From Carallia brachiata (lineage: Eukaryota; Streptophyta; Magnoliopsida; Malpighiales; Rhizophoraceae): a DNA stretch of 64,000 bases. The notes under the pieces were generated by a model that was not told the DNA's origin, made no database searches, and worked only from the letters and a program-made list of their open reading frames with translations. Shown piece after piece: positions 11,478-24,228 of this stretch; the first letter of the stretch is position 1, and the number at the start of each line of letters is the position of its first letter. The stretch spans positions 5,202,794 to 5,266,793 of the forward strand of contig JADCRB010000043.1 in assembly GCA_021464245.1 (NCBI GenBank), written 5' to 3'. The position numbers and the translations under genes were made by a program.

Positions 11478-13600
11478 CAATCAAAGACTCGAAGAGATTC
11501 ATAGATATGTGATTTATCACAAAGTCACTCAAAAGAAGACATATTATTGATGACTTTGGGTAGAACACGATTGAGGGTGTATACTATTTTAAGAGCAGCT
11601 TCTTCCCAAAAACACTCAAGAAAAAAAGAAAAAAAATAAGGAGGGTTTGAATTGTGTCTAGAATGCAACGATACTTGCGTTAGGGCCATCCATTTTGTTG
11701 GAAGGTATTAGACAAAAACATTGAAGAATAATGCCATTCTGGGAGAGAAATTGCAAATATTTGGAATCTTTGTACTCCATGGCATTATCAGTACCAAATA
11801 ATATAATTGTCTAAGAAAATTGAGTTGGATCATATTAATAAATTGAGAATAAATATCAAACAATTCAGAACAAATTTTCGTAAGATAAAGCGGTGTGTAA
11901 CGTGAGTAATCATCCACAAATACCACAAAGTATCATGATCCACCTATAATATCAATAGGAGAAGGTCCCCAAATATCAAAATAAATTAAATCAAAGGCTG
12001 CAGAAGAAATATAATCGCTCTTATTAAAATGTAAAGCATGGTACTTTGCAAGCTGACATGTAACACAATTAATTTCAACATCCTTAACAGAACCTAAAAC
12101 ACCATTAGAAATTAACGGACTTAATTTAGAGGAAGAAACATGACCAAGTTAGAAATGCCAAAGTTCAACGACAATAAACGTAGCACAATGATTATGAGAC
12201 GAGTTAGGTAGTTTCAAGGAAACAAGTTCGAATAAGCGTCCAACTTTACAGCTTGTTTCAAGTATCTGACCCATCTTTGGATCCTACACATGACAACCAG
12301 TAAAAGAGAAGTGTAAGCCAAAACCAAGATCAGATAATTGACCCATAGAGATAAGATTCAAGGTAAGGTTGGGAACCAAAATAGTATCTCACATATAAAA
12401 ATTTGAGGTAGAGATGTAACCTATGTGACTAACATGCATTTGAGAATTATCAGCAGTATGAATAATGGTTGCAAAAAGAGAAACTTGCTTTGATTTGAAA
12501 AGTGTGTGATCAAAGATCATATGATTACAACATCTAGAGTCAAAGAAACAATATATGGATTTACTTAGGACAACTGATAGAGCATAAGAGGAAGCACCAA
12601 ATTGGACTAAAGCTTGTTTAAGAGTATCAAAAATCAACTCAACTCAAGAAGACCTCAAGTTCAGTAGATGAACCCTCCGTGTCAGTAATGGTAGCTGCAG
12701 CTATATTAAACTTACCTTTGGGATTAGGTGGCTTAGGAGTGGGACCTGACTAAGATTTGTTAAATTCAGATTTTTGTTTGGCTTGCAGTTTATGACACTT
12801 TGAGATGAGATGACCTGGTTTGTGACAATATCGACAAATCACTTTACAGGGTACAGAAGGAAAAGATGTGATTAAAACTGTATCAGTAGGTATAGCAGTA
12901 CGATGAGCTCTTATAGTGGACAAGCGAGTTTCCTCAGAAAGCAATTCAGCAACAACACTTTCCAAGGAAGGCAGTGGATTTCTATAAAGTAAAGAAGCTC
13001 ACACAGACTTATAATCATTAGTAAGAGTCATTAAAAACTGTATAATCCTCATTTTATCTCTATATTGGGAGAACTTAACAGTATTAGAAGAATAATCTCA
13101 TGCTGGTTCAGCAAGAGCCAATGGATCCTATATGACATGCATTTGAGAAAGAAAAACATTAATAGATTGACCCTGTTGTTATTTCAGACGCAAGAGATTT
13201 CCAAGAAGTTGATACTGACTTGCAACATCACAAGTCGAATATCATGAAGCCAACGAATCCCAGACTTCATTTGCAGTGCCAAGCCGTCCAAATTGAAGTT
13301 TGATGATCGGAACACATGTATTGCGAAACCATGTGAGAATTTTGTGATTGTTGGTCTCCCATTCTTCAAGTTGCTCAGCTAGCATTTCAGATATCTCAAA
13401 TGTTTCTTCTTTTTCTTTTCTCTTGGTTGAGGTAGGTTTTGGAAAAGCTCCGGTAACATAATGCCAAAGTTAACGCCCTGTGAGAAAGCTATGCGTCTCT
13501 TGAGACCACACAAGATAATTTGTCCCATCGAGAATAGTACTTATGGCATAGAAACTTCAAATTTCTCCATAATAGTAGCAAATATGATATTAAAAAATGA
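11478..13600 (-). pseudogene. Copia gag-protease-integrase remnant
   Basis: Pieces of a copia polyprotein lie in several minus-strand frames with stops between them. A gag region (about 13.6-13.0 kb) resembles UBN2-type copia gag. A CCHC zinc knuckle, CRYCHKPGHLISKC, lies near 12.80-12.84 kb. The protease core is degraded to FDSRCCNHMIFD near 12.53 kb, where intact copies read LDSGATDHM. The integrase segment VFVDDYSRYTPLY lies near 11.9 kb. The C-terminal part of integrase (FWEEAALKIVYTLNRVLPKV, then SLRVFDCA) reaches 11.48 kb, where the nested insertion interrupts it; the continuation PHKRTKLEPRARIGCF is found at 7.83 kb. Confidence 0.82.
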
Positions 13601-13787
13601 TGAAAATTGCAAAATCAAGTATTGAATGCACCAAAACAGGTGTGTATAGCTAGAATTTGGAGAAACAAACCTCGAAAATGGAAAGAGGATGTCAAAAAAC
13701 CTTGGGAACTAGTTTGAACCGGCCAATAAATTACCCAAATGGTTGAACCGATAGGTCAAATGTGCAAACCAGTTCGGTCAACTATGA

Positions 13788-14001
13788 TGACGTGACAGTC
13801 AAAGGTGCTGGAATGGCAGTAAGTGATGATGACGTGGCGGTCAATGGTAGTGACGTGTTAGAAACGTGGAGATTGATGTGGTGGTCAACAAAGATGACGT
13901 GTCAACAAATGGCAGATGATATGTCAAACACGTGGCAGATGACGTGTAGACACGTTTTAGATGTCTGATGACGTGTCCAACACGTCGCGACTGACGTGGC
14001 T
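13788..14001. promoter_or_regulatory. Cluster of TGACGTG / ACGTG motifs in the copia leader
   Basis: Seven TGACGTG words, two further ACGTG words (one a CACGTGG G-box) and two CACGT words occur in about 215 bp, between gag and the primer site. TGACG and ACGTG are core sites for plant TGA/bZIP factors. The units are spaced irregularly, about 20-40 bp apart, with shared surrounding words such as GGCAGATGA. Regulatory activity is inferred only from motif density. Confidence 0.5.
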
Positions 14002-14396
14002 ACCTTCTACCTCCAAACAGTTGCCAGAGCGTGGCCACAATTGCAACGCCGGCAACAATTCTAGTAAGTGCGTGACGGCGCGTGGGAACTTTGATGAAGT
14101 TGATCTTGACAGATTTAGGCTCGTAGGATCTTATAAAAGCAGTTTTTGCAATTTGTTTGACAAAAATCGAAGAAAGGCCCGAACCAAAACTCACCAAAAT
14201 ATGTTGATGGAAAGAATAGTAGATTCCGGCAACAACAACAAGACCAAATACTAATGACTAGAAATGAGAAATATTTAGGTGTCCAACAATAGATTAGAAA
14301 TTGATACCTTAAAGGATAGATTCTGGCAAGGGGTGGAAGAGTAAAAACTAATTCTGACAACTGGAAAACAATAGAGAACAAAATTAAAAGAGCATA

Positions 14397-14409
14397 AACT
14401 CTGATACCA
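14397..14409 (-). other. Primer-binding site (initiator tRNA-Met type)
   Basis: On the minus strand TGGTATCAGAG follows the 5' LTR immediately. This is the standard plant copia primer site, complementary to the 3' end of initiator tRNA-Met. Confidence 0.85.
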
Positions 14410-14624
14410 TAATAAAACTATAAAGAGGAGAAAATAATAAAGAACGAATTGTTGTATTGATTTGCTATTATGAATATACACCTATTTATACAAAAACACT
14501 GTATACAAAATATGAAAGAAATAACAAAAATAATTACAATCAAATCAAAATAATATTAGAATAATATTTAGAAGATCCTACCTTATACTGATGAGATTAT
14601 AATATCTTCTGATATATTCTAACA
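14410..14624 (-). repeat. 5' LTR of the copia element
   Basis: On the minus strand it begins TGTTAGAATATATC. It aligns along its length with 5613-5817, sharing for example GAATTGTTGTATTGATTTGC and ATATTTAGAAGATCCTA on the plus strand. It directly abuts the primer-binding site, which fixes its inner edge. Numerous substitutions and small indels separate the two LTRs. Confidence 0.85.
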
Positions 14625-17055
14625 ATTATAAAATTTTAGCATGTGCACAATGATAAATAGAATGTGCATACATATTATTTAAATGATTGTACAAACAACT
14701 AACAACTTTTATAATGAATATATACACATTTTTGTCATCTCTCTTATATATTTATCATATTTGTATACACATTATAAATTATTTCAAAAACAAAAATACG
14801 AGAACCACACAAAACTCTAGCTGCCATATTACTTTGTCCCTCTTATTTGTCTCCTCAACTTTTTCGAATGGTATGCATACCCTTTTTGCAAAATTGTATG
14901 AGAAGACAAAAAAATGTACGATGCTTATGATAGTACATCGCATGAGGCCCACGTTTGGGACCCATTACAGCGTACGCGTAAAATGGTCATTTCCAAAAGT
15001 CAGGTTTCAACTTAGGATGGTAATTTTATCCATACTTATCGGAACTTACTCGTATCCATCCCGACAAATACTGAATGAATAGTTGTTGACCATAAATAGA
15101 GATTCCCACTCTAATTTTCGAAACTTTTAGCCGGTATAAGGATCAGAATGGAGTTCACTGTCCCCACCCCATTCGCGTTCCCAACCTGCACATGTTCTCT
15201 ACCAACTTTTTAATTGTTTTTTCCTTTCATATAATAATACCAGCATACAACCAGATACTAGTAACTAACCTCCATTCTTGGCATTTACTCACAACTTTGG
15301 TCCATTTGAGGATTTTTATGGACCATAGGCAATATTGAAGAGATTAAATATTCTGGGGAGCTCAAATCAGTAATATACATAAATGACCCAACAAGTATGC
15401 CAAAATACACCGATGACAACCCCAGTAAGTAGCTATCTACACTTCAGTTCAAATAAGCACATCAAATGAGAATTCTGTTTCAGAAAAAAATACTAAACTT
15501 CTGTCAACGAGCATTGATTCGTATTCGTTAAAAATTGCAGGCAGAAAAATTGTTCGACCTCTCCAATTTTAGATACTTGTTGAGAAAATCATATACAAAA
15601 CTCACGTCAGCAACCACAGGCCACAGAAGCACAGTGAAATGGCAAAATTTCAAAAAAAAAAAACATAAAGTCATAAGAGAATGGATAGTTAAACGAGATC
15701 TACCTAATTCAAAAATGTTTTAGAATGTAGCTAGGACGAGGATTCCCAATCCTTACTAAATATTGGATAGGTATCAAAATCTCATCCATATCAGAAATGG
15801 GGATAAGGACAAAGACGAGATTTCTCATCTTTGACTGTCTTGTTTTTACCCCTATTTCAACTCCTTACCCTTTTCCCCCTCATGCAAAGTGTAGAATTAT
15901 TTTGTTGTGACGCTCGTCTCTCTAAGATAGACAATTTCAAGTACTTAGTTAAAGTAATCTTTTACTTTAACTTAGGTAGATAAACTCGAAGGTCAATTAA
16001 ATTAAATCAATGCGACCAATAATTGTGGTTTAGTAATCAGAAAATTTCATTTGCATTATAAAGTCATTAGTTTGAATTCTTTCAAAAGCGTTCAGTAGAG
16101 TATGCTCAGACTAAGTATACGTTTGGCCCCATACAATTATATGAAAGGCTGGTAATCTTTGTTGCAGATCATGGAGTTTGCTTTTTTATACATATATTTC
16201 TTTTATGTAAATGCTTACTTTAGTGTATAATGCAACCAACACAATCTTTTTGAACGAAAATATGAAATATCATCTCTGTTCTCTCATTTTATGCTGCCAA
16301 AAAAGTCAATTAAATAAGTTATAAATGTTTATTATGACTAGAGAAAGACAGTGTTTCACAAAAAATTAAAATTTTTTTATTTCTAATAATGTTAGTGGAT
16401 CTTTACCCAAGTCAATCCACAAATTATGCAAGGCACTTTTGAACAACAATTTTTCAGCTTTTTCTTTTTTTAGCAAACCGCTTAAGTATTTCACATAATA
16501 TTAAAAAAAAAAACTTGAGATTTTTGTTTAAAGAGTCCAACATTTTTTTTTTTTTGACTTGAGGAGAGTTTATACTTCATAGAACTCGTAATATATGTTA
16601 TCTCTATTCCTTATGTATGAATTTTAAAAGAATTAGAAAATAAAAATTGCATTTTTACCAAAGAAAAAAAGTTGGTATCCTAAGTGAATTTGTCCTGGGT
16701 TTTGTCCCGCTAAAACTGCTACTGATATTTTTTAAACAAAAACTAATATTTTTGAAATACTTGTTATTTTTACATTTCAAAAATTATCAGTATTTTTTAA
16801 AAATATGAGTCGCAATTTCAACCGGGAGATCGTCGAGACAAAAACCGTCAGGACATGTATGCTTACTCTTTACCAAAACTCTAATTTTTAGTTAGATGAC
16901 ACATGTTTTACCCTAACATAAACTGCCATTTAGAAAAGCGTTAATACATTAATTGTGGACAATCCTAATTAAGTCATAAAAAAATTTAGAAAAGTGTTAT
17001 CACTTAAGTATATTGTTGCTAAAAAAAAAAGTATATTGTTAATGTTGTAGCTTCC
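14625..17055. other. Intergenic region; no gene seen
   Basis: This is AT-rich DNA between the copia element and LINE-1. The longest open frame (14687-15082, plus) has no recognisable domain and biased composition. Around 15.0-15.2 and 15.7-15.9 kb there are related ATCCATACTTATCGG-like and GGGGATAAGGACAAAGACG-like phrases, typical of anonymous plant interspersed repeats. The sequence AAAAAAGTATATTGTT is repeated near 16.99 and 17.03 kb. Confidence 0.45.
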
Positions 17056-17212
17056 TTTTTTTTTTTTTTTTTTTTGAGAACAAGTAGAATTCATTTCATT
17101 CATCACAACCGATTACATCATGGTTGATTAAAAAGGGGGACATCTGGGAGACATTCCTTTTGCCAGACAACCTTTATCTTTGAACTAAGCGCTTTCTTTG
17201 CTAGTGCATGCG

Positions 17213-20200
17213 CTATTTTATTAGCAATCCTAGGAACATGCTTAAATTCACACTCTTGAACAACATGGATATATGTCTAATATCCCTAGCTAAAAGACCC
17301 AGAGTTGAATGAGTAGACGACTTTGTTGTAATAGCTTTAAGAGCCACTAAACAGTCTGATTCAACCACAACCTTGGGAATCCGCAACACTTCAAGATGGA
17401 GCAAAGCAAGCATGAATTGAGAGAAGTTCCAAGTCCTTGGCACTAAAAATTCCCCGCCACCGCTTGGTGAATATGTAAGCCGAATTAGCTATATGGTCCC
17501 TAAAAATGGCCCCAGGACCTCCAAAATTGCCTCCCACAGTAGCATCCACATTAATCTTGATTGTTCCGTACAGAGGTGGCCTCCAAATTCGGGTTTCAAT
17601 AGTGGGGTGTGAGTGTGTTGGCAAAGAGTTTTTTTTAATGAACTCATTTTGAAGCCTGAATCCCATCTGCAAAACCTCTCGGGCCTCCATATATTTGCCA
17701 CTCTTCACTTTCAAGTTCTGAGACTTCCAAATTGCCCATGCATGCATAGCAAAAACCTCAGCAGCCTTCGAGCTTCCCTTGTGCAATACCATAGCAAAAC
17801 AATGCAAAACATCCCCTGGTAAAGCATCCTGACATCTAATATCGAATGGGCCCAAAAACCATATTCCTGTTGTCCTTTCGCAAAAAAATAATGTGTGCAT
17901 GATAGTTTCAATTTCAAAACCGCACAAAGGGCATAGATTATCCAACTATAAACTTCTAGTCTACAATTTTGTAAAAGTAGGAAGGAAACCCTTACAAGCA
18001 CGCCATAGAAAAATTGAACCTTCTTTGGTATTTTAAGCTTCCAAATAGACTTCCATTGGCGTACAGGGGATTCCAACTCACAATCCACTGAAGCTTGTAG
18101 TCTGGTAGAAAATGAAAGGAGTTGTGCAAGTCGGTAAGCACTACGCACAGAATATTTTCCCTTTCTATAAAAATGTCATGCCAATTTATCCTCAAACTGT
18201 CTACTACTAAGGGGAATAGCCATTATCTGGGACACCTCATTCTCGGAAAAAAAATGCTTCAAAAGATTCTCCTTTTACCAGCCTATATCATTATATATCA
18301 AAGCAGAAATTTTATCGGACTCGAGCACCAACTTGGGGGAAAGCACTCTGAATCCCTGTTGATTTGGGAGCCACGGATCATACTAAATGCGAATCCTATT
18401 ACCTCGACCAACAATCCATCTAATCCCCTTTTCCACCAGATAGTAGGCATGGAAAATTGATCTCCGCGTATAGCTTGGGTAAAGACCAAATTTAGCTTCC
18501 ACAAAGCTACCATGCGGAAAATACTTGGCCTTGAGCACTCTAGACATCAAGGAATTCTCATTATCGATTAGCCTCCATGCTTGTTTACCGAGCATTGCCA
18601 AATTGAAATCCAAGAAGTTGCAAAGTCCTAATCCACCCATATATTTCGGGACTGCCAAACTTAGCCATGAAGCCCAATGGATTTTTTGTTTATCATCAGA
18701 ACCACCCCAAAGATATCTATTTTCCATCACTGACAACTCATGACACATACTTTGGGGAATGAGGAAGCAGCTCATAATATAAGATGGGATAGCTTGTATC
18801 ATTAACTTCAAAAGGACTTCTTTCCCAGTCGAGGACAAGAAAGATTCTTTCTCAAGGTTTATCTTCTGACCTGAAGCCCTCTCATATTTTGTAAATAAAG
18901 ATTTTATCGTTTGGCACTCATATAGAGAAGCACAAATGAATAACAAGCTGTCATCAGTGAAAAATAAATGTGAGATAATTGGAGCTCTCCAAAAAATATG
19001 CAATCCACATAAAGAATTTTGAGCAACAACACCATCATTGATAGAGGAAAGATCAGCACAAATTAAAAATAAATATGGTAAAAGGGGATCCCCTTGCTTG
19101 AGTCCTCTGGAAGGAATAAAAAGATCTCATGCACAAGAATTAAACACCAAAGAATAAGAGACCATTGTAACACACTTCATTATAAGTTTTACCAATTATT
19201 GGTCAGAACCCAATTTTAATATGATGGCTTCTAGAAAAGGTTACTCCACTCTATCATAAGCTTTGCTTATATCAAGTGTCAATGCCATGTATCCCTCTTT
19301 ACCCCAAATCTTCTGCTTCGTAAAATAAAAAGCTTCAAAAGCCAAGAAGAAATTATCTGTGATTAGTCTACCCGGAACAAAAGCACTTTGACACTCCAAA
19401 ATAATCTGTGGGAGATAAATCTTCAATCTATTTGCAATTGCCTTAGTAACAACTTTGAAAACAACATTGCAAAGACTGATAGGCCTATGGTTCTTGTAGT
19501 ATATAGGAGAAGTCACTTTTGGAACCAACACCACATTTGTCCTGTTGAGAAGGCTAGGATCACCATGATGATTTAATATCTTCAATGCAAATGCTACAAG
19601 ATCATGACCAACGATATTCCAAAATTTTTGGTAAAAGAGTGCGGGCATACCATCTGGACCTGGTGCTTTTGTGGGATGCATATGATTGAGTGCCTAAAAG
19701 ATCTCCTCCTTCGAGAGTGGCTGACATAGATTGGAATTCATTTCCCTTGTGACTTTAGTTTGCATGTTGTCTAGCACAAGCTGGACGTTACCCCTACGAA
19801 CGAAATAAGTCAGCAAAATAGGAATTAAAAACATTAGCAATGGTTGCATCTTCGATGAACTACAGGCTATGGTCATCAATAATCTTGTGTGTAGTATTTT
19901 TCCTCCTTCTTTGAGACGCATAAGCATGAAAAAATTTGGTATTCCGGTCTCCCACCTGCAACCAGTTTGCATAGGACCGTTGGGACAACATGAGTTCTTC
20001 CTGCTTCAATGCTTCATCAATCTTCTGTTGAACACTCCTTAGGTTGTTCAAAATATTTGCAGTTTGGGGCTTTATCTCAAAGACACTTTGTCTTTTTCTA
20101 AGGCTACGTAGTTCACTGTTGACGTTACAGAAATGTTTGCTTCCCCAATCTTCCAAAAGATTCCCACATTGCTTCACCACTTCACTGAAGTCCATACCCA

Positions 20201-20960
20201 TAAAACTAGTGCGTGCTGCAGCCCACATCTCTGATATCGTTTATTCAAAATTTGGCTCTCGAAGCCACATTTGTTGAAATTGAAAGGGTCTTCTAGACCA
20301 TTTTCCTACCGCATGCTTGGGTTCTAAAAGAACATTGAGAATGTTATGATTCGAGCCAAACCTAGTCAAATGTTGGGCGAATATATCTGGGAATAAATCA
20401 AGGAAGTCGCTATTAACAAAGAACCTGTCGAGACATTCTTGGATATTTTCATTACCTCCACTTCTATTGGTCCAAGTGAACTTGAAACCTCGAAAGAAAT
20501 TTTCATAAGACTACAGCCGTTCACTACAGGCAAAAAGTCATTCATACTAGATTCCAACCGTAGTCGACCCCCTCTTTTTTCACAAGAAAACATTATTTTA
20601 TTCATGCCCCTCTGCAAAGCCAAGGTTTGGATATGCTCCCATGCAACGGGTGTACAAGTGCCCATGTATTATCCCTATCATACTCATTTGGCCACCTGTA
20701 AATACTTGAGAATCTCCACTCAACAAGTTGCTTGTTGTCAGAAACCAAAACATCAATATGGTTTAAAGAAAAAGATTGTAAATTTACAGAAATTGAACCA
20801 TTCTAGAAAAGCCCCAAACTACCAATTCAATCCTTCCTTGAACTTGTACAATCAAGAAAATAGCCATGTTGGAACTTCATTATGCATTTAACAACCTCCA
20901 TCTCATTAGCTCTAAGCCTAGTTTCAATCAGGATAACTAAGCAAGGACTATAAAGTTGAA
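17213..20960 (-). pseudogene. LINE-1 endonuclease-RT-RNase H polyprotein remnant
   Basis: The endonuclease C-terminus is visible near 20.45 kb (FKFTWTNRSGGNENIQECLDRF, split by small breaks). A linker helix (WLQVGDRNTKFFHAYASQRR) lies near 19.94 kb. The RT fingers and palm follow at 19241-19681: KAPGPDGMPALFYQKFW, HRPISLCNVVFKVVTKAIANRL and LDISKAYDRVE. RT resumes near 18.97 kb, where the FADD box reads FTDD. The zf-RVT region (CPLCGFEIETIMHTLFFC) is near 17.9 kb and RNase H (INVDATVGGNFGGPGAIFRD) near 17.55 kb. At least a dozen stops or shifts separate these pieces. Confidence 0.82.
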
Positions 20961-20997
20961 CCAACTTACTTATTTTGTTAGCCGCTCGGGGTGTCCC

Positions 20998-22533
20998 TCA
21001 ACCTCGGCATTCCAACTTAAGCAATTCATGGTTGCCAGTAGGGCTGTCCAGCAGCCTCCACTGATGACAAAAGTAGACTGTTGCAAGATGAGAAGCTCCA
21101 TTAGACCTCAACTTTTTGAACGGTTGATTATTAGCCTCCACCAAACCCTTCTTATGGAACTCCTCGCCCCTTCTCTTCCCCGTCAGTACAGCACATTGTC
21201 CTCTAACAAAAGAGGCCCCCTTATGTGTTAGAAGCCTTCCCTGGTGGGAGATATCTGATTTCGTAACAACTTGCTTATTGGTGGCCTTGGACTTAACTCG
21301 TTTACTTTTGTTAAGAACTTTGGGCATGGACACTTTAGAATGATTTATGGGGGGTACAAATGTTAATGCATCCAAGTTGGCCCCGAAACCCTCACTTGTT
21401 GTTGAAATATTATTTTGCATGAATGGTTACGTGACTAACTTAACCCCCACGCAAATGCCACCTTCTAAATTTGGATTTGAATTCATATCTCCAGTTTGAA
21501 CTTGACTTTCGGGGACCATAGCCATCTGCGGGGGAATACCAGCCCAAGAATCTTGCATATTCAATTGTATGTTTAACAACTGATTCTCAATTTGCTCTGC
21601 AAAATCTGCCTGTAACGTCTGGACCTCAATCGTATCCTTAACTACCTTATCTTGGTTCGCCAATGACATGTCGTCCATATTGAGTGAACGAATGCTGCCC
21701 ATCGATGAACCTTCGTCGTAGCCAGTACCCCCACTGAAGAGACAAGGCTTTAGATTGACAAACAATCCTTGTTCCATTGCCCTCAAATATCACTGAGATA
21801 CGGTTCCCCGACAATGCCCGCAAGCCCTCTCCAAAAGAGTTGTTCAAATCCAAGCTTGGCTTTTCAGGTTCCCCATCATCTCTTAAAAGCTCACAATCAT
21901 TGTTCATATGCCACAAATAGCAGCAACAATAACAAAAGTTTGGAAACTTTTCATATTTCAACAAAACCCATATCGTGTTCCTCGACCCACCCCAGCTTCA
22001 CCTTTGTTCCTTTCACTAAAGAATTATGAACATCAAAAAGGACTCAGAACAGTAGGAACCTACCCCATTGACCCACGCTTTCATCATCAACAGTCATGAA
22101 CGTGCCAATTATGTTCCCCAATGCCTGGTTGTGGCTTTGTTTATGGTGTTGCGCGGAAGATCATAAGCTCTGACCCAAAAAGGGGACCAAAACAAGGATA
22201 GCTTTGAAGGTTGTACGTCATCATTCACCTCCTGAATCAAGAGGACATGCTTATCAAAGATCCTTGGAGAATTGTCCAATACAAACTGTCAATCCAATTT
22301 GCTAGAAAAAGTAAAACAAAAGAGATTTTTATCCAACTTTTTGCTACCATGGCTTTTTTAGATTCCAAAAGTCGTTGAGCGTATCAAAAGGCCCTGAGAA
22401 TTGAAAATTTCTCCAACTAGAGCCTCCCTACAATACTGTAATAAGGATTTCGATTCTCTACTTCCCTGGGTGCATCTGGATCTACCACCACGATATCATC
22501 TTCCGCATGTTGAGGGGGAGACTTATTATCCAT
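20998..22533 (-). pseudogene. LINE-1 ORF1-like (zinc-knuckle, nucleic-acid-binding) remnant
   Basis: It starts MDNKSPPQHAEDDIVVVDP at 22533. A frame-broken stretch follows, where plant LINEs carry a DUF4283-type domain. Next, at 21964, comes YEKFPNFCYCCCYLWHMNNDC, a CCHC zinc knuckle whose intact form is FCYxCGxxGH; the second half is altered. The C-terminal part (20998-21420) is basic and runs toward the endonuclease start. The product would be the RNA-binding chaperone of the element; it is not functional as read. Confidence 0.75.
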
Positions 22534-23379
22534 CAGTAAGTCGAAGGGAGTAAACTAAAGCAAAATAGTTGAAAGAAAACTAAAATTAGTAGAGCCCTAA
22601 GACAGGGCACAGGCTCATAAGAATGAGTGAGATTTGCATAGAATAACCAAAAGCTCTCACTTGACAGAGTCAATGAGAGAAAAACCTACTATTGTATCAT
22701 CCTAAAAGAGGAGAGTATTCTCATACTTGAGGTCAAGATTTGTCCAATTTATTGGGGGAGTGTCTCCTAACTCGTAGGTAGATATCAAACTCTTGTTTGA
22801 ACATCTCATCTCTCTCTTCTTGCTTTTAAGGGAGCTCTAGTAACTATTAAGTTACCAAACCAAAAAAAAAAAGAAAATTCTTATACTTCCCCTAAACTAG
22901 AATATATAACTAAGAAAAAGTTTTGATACAAGAGGGAAACTACCATACCTACCATTTTTCTATAGTGATATAGATTGGCGCTTGTGAAATTTAGAAAAGA
23001 GTAGGTAATCTTAACTTTGTTTTGATAAAAGTTGTTTCTATGATTTGAACCTTTCACTTCATTCTTATAATATAGTGATGTTCCGTTAAGACTTAACCAA
23101 CTGTTTTATAATGATATAATATATATGTATATGTTTTTTTTTTTTTTTTGAAAAGGAGATAATATATGTTAAATTAAATGTAAGGAAAAAAGAGATGACA
23201 AACAAAAATAACATTTATCTAAAGAATATATTGACATGCTTTACCATTTTTCACTTTTGCACATGAAAAAAAAAGGCATTAATCGTAATTTAAAGTTTTC
23301 AAATTAACAAGCATGCTAGAATTTGTAACTTGTTAAATAAACGAGCATGCCCATGAGCCAAAATCTGAAAAAAAAAATA

Positions 23380-24123
23380 TGGGTCTGTTTGGTTTACCTG
23401 TTTAATATTACTGTTACTGGTTGTTGTTGCTGATTGCTACTACTGGTTGCTGATTGCTGTTACCTGTTGCTGATTATTAAAAAAGTTAATGAAATATTTG
23501 GTTAATTTTGTACTTGCTATTGCTGCTAAATAACTAAATTACTGATTTGGACATTTAATTTATATTAATGTATTATATTAACAAAATTATCTTTATATTT
23601 TATAATTTTTATTTTTAGAATAAATATTTTATAAATAATATTAAGAATTTTCTCACTTAATTTTATTTTTCACAAAAATATTAATATTTACTAGATAATA
23701 AAAAATATAATGTTTGAAAAAAAAATTTAAATATCAATATTAATGATAAATTAAAGTAAAATAATATTTACGAATTATTAAAAAATAAAAGTGTTACGTT
23801 TATATAAATATTGATGAAGTTTAATAACTACTAATAAATCATATTCAAGCGGTAAGTAAAAAAATTATAAATTTATATAAATATTATTTGAGATTATTTT
23901 AATTTATATAAATTATTATTAATATTAAAAACTGAAAAAAAAAAACTTAAAAGCAGTAAAAAGTAACTTTAAATTACTTTTCAATCAGCTACTTTTAGAA
24001 TGTTATATAAAGAAATAAGTAGAATCAAATAGCAGCTCAAAAAAATTAACTAAATACTTATCTCCCTATTTTTTAAAAATAAAATACAAATATACTCTAT
24101 TAAAAGTTAACCTAAGCACCCCC
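23380..24123. mobile_element. MITE-like element with imperfect terminal inverted repeats
   Basis: The left end, ATGGGTCTGTTTGGTTTACC, and the reverse complement of the right end, ATGGGGGTGCTTAGGTTAAC, match at most positions. A second, stronger inverted pair lies inside: TATTTGGTTAATTTT (23495-23509) against the complement of 24042-24056, with 14 of 15 matching. Near the left end is a purine/pyrimidine-balanced TTGCTGATTGCT minisatellite. There is no coding capacity. The GTTTGGTT ends resemble hAT-type plant MITEs; no target duplication was resolved. Confidence 0.5.
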
Positions 24124-24214
24124 ATGTTTTGACTGGTTCAAGTCCATAAACTGAAGCTTTGCCGCAAGAAAAATGATTTAATCAGAAGCAATCAAAATTC
24201 AAGTGGTTTTCACC

Positions 24215-24228
24215 GTGTGTGTGTGTGT
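24215..24228. repeat. (GT)7 microsatellite
   Basis: Seven uninterrupted GT units in intergenic DNA. Confidence 0.9.

Larger units (their letters stand above)
5613..14624 (-). mobile_element. Decayed Ty1/copia LTR retrotransposon with a nested insertion
   Basis: This is a full copia layout read on the minus strand: 5' LTR (14410-14624), tRNA-Met-type primer site, gag, protease, integrase, reverse transcriptase, RNase H, a GGGG purine run and 3' LTR (5613-5817). Domain order gag-PR-INT-RT-RH is diagnostic of Ty1/copia. The element is about 9.0 kb because 7.83-11.48 kb is an unrelated non-coding insertion; without it the length is about 5.4 kb, normal for copia. The coding parts hold many stops and shifts, and the LTRs differ at many positions, so it is old and non-autonomous. 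No clear target-site duplication was seen: the flanks read GTCAT on the left and ATTAT on the right. Confidence 0.88.
17056..22870 (-). mobile_element. LINE-1: near full-length, degenerate L1-type non-LTR retrotransposon
   Basis: Read on minus, the element has an ORF1-like zinc-knuckle protein, an endonuclease, a reverse transcriptase, a zf-RVT region and an RNase H, then a poly(A) tail seen as a 20-base T run at 17056-17075. The 5' end is placed loosely near 22.8-22.9 kb, where an untranslated leader with AGAGCTCCCTT and GAAGAGAGAGATGAG lies before the first ATG (22533). Many stops and frameshifts are present. No convincing target-site duplication was found. Order and length (about 5.8 kb) fit plant L1 elements. 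Confidence 0.85.

Noticed and set aside
5608..14629. A 5-bp target-site duplication for the copia element
   Set aside because: The flanks GTCAT and ATTAT do not match; decay or a wrong LTR edge could explain it, so none is claimed.
14687..15082. A 131-residue plus-strand protein
   Set aside because: No recognisable motif, repeat-like sequence, and no splice or promoter context.
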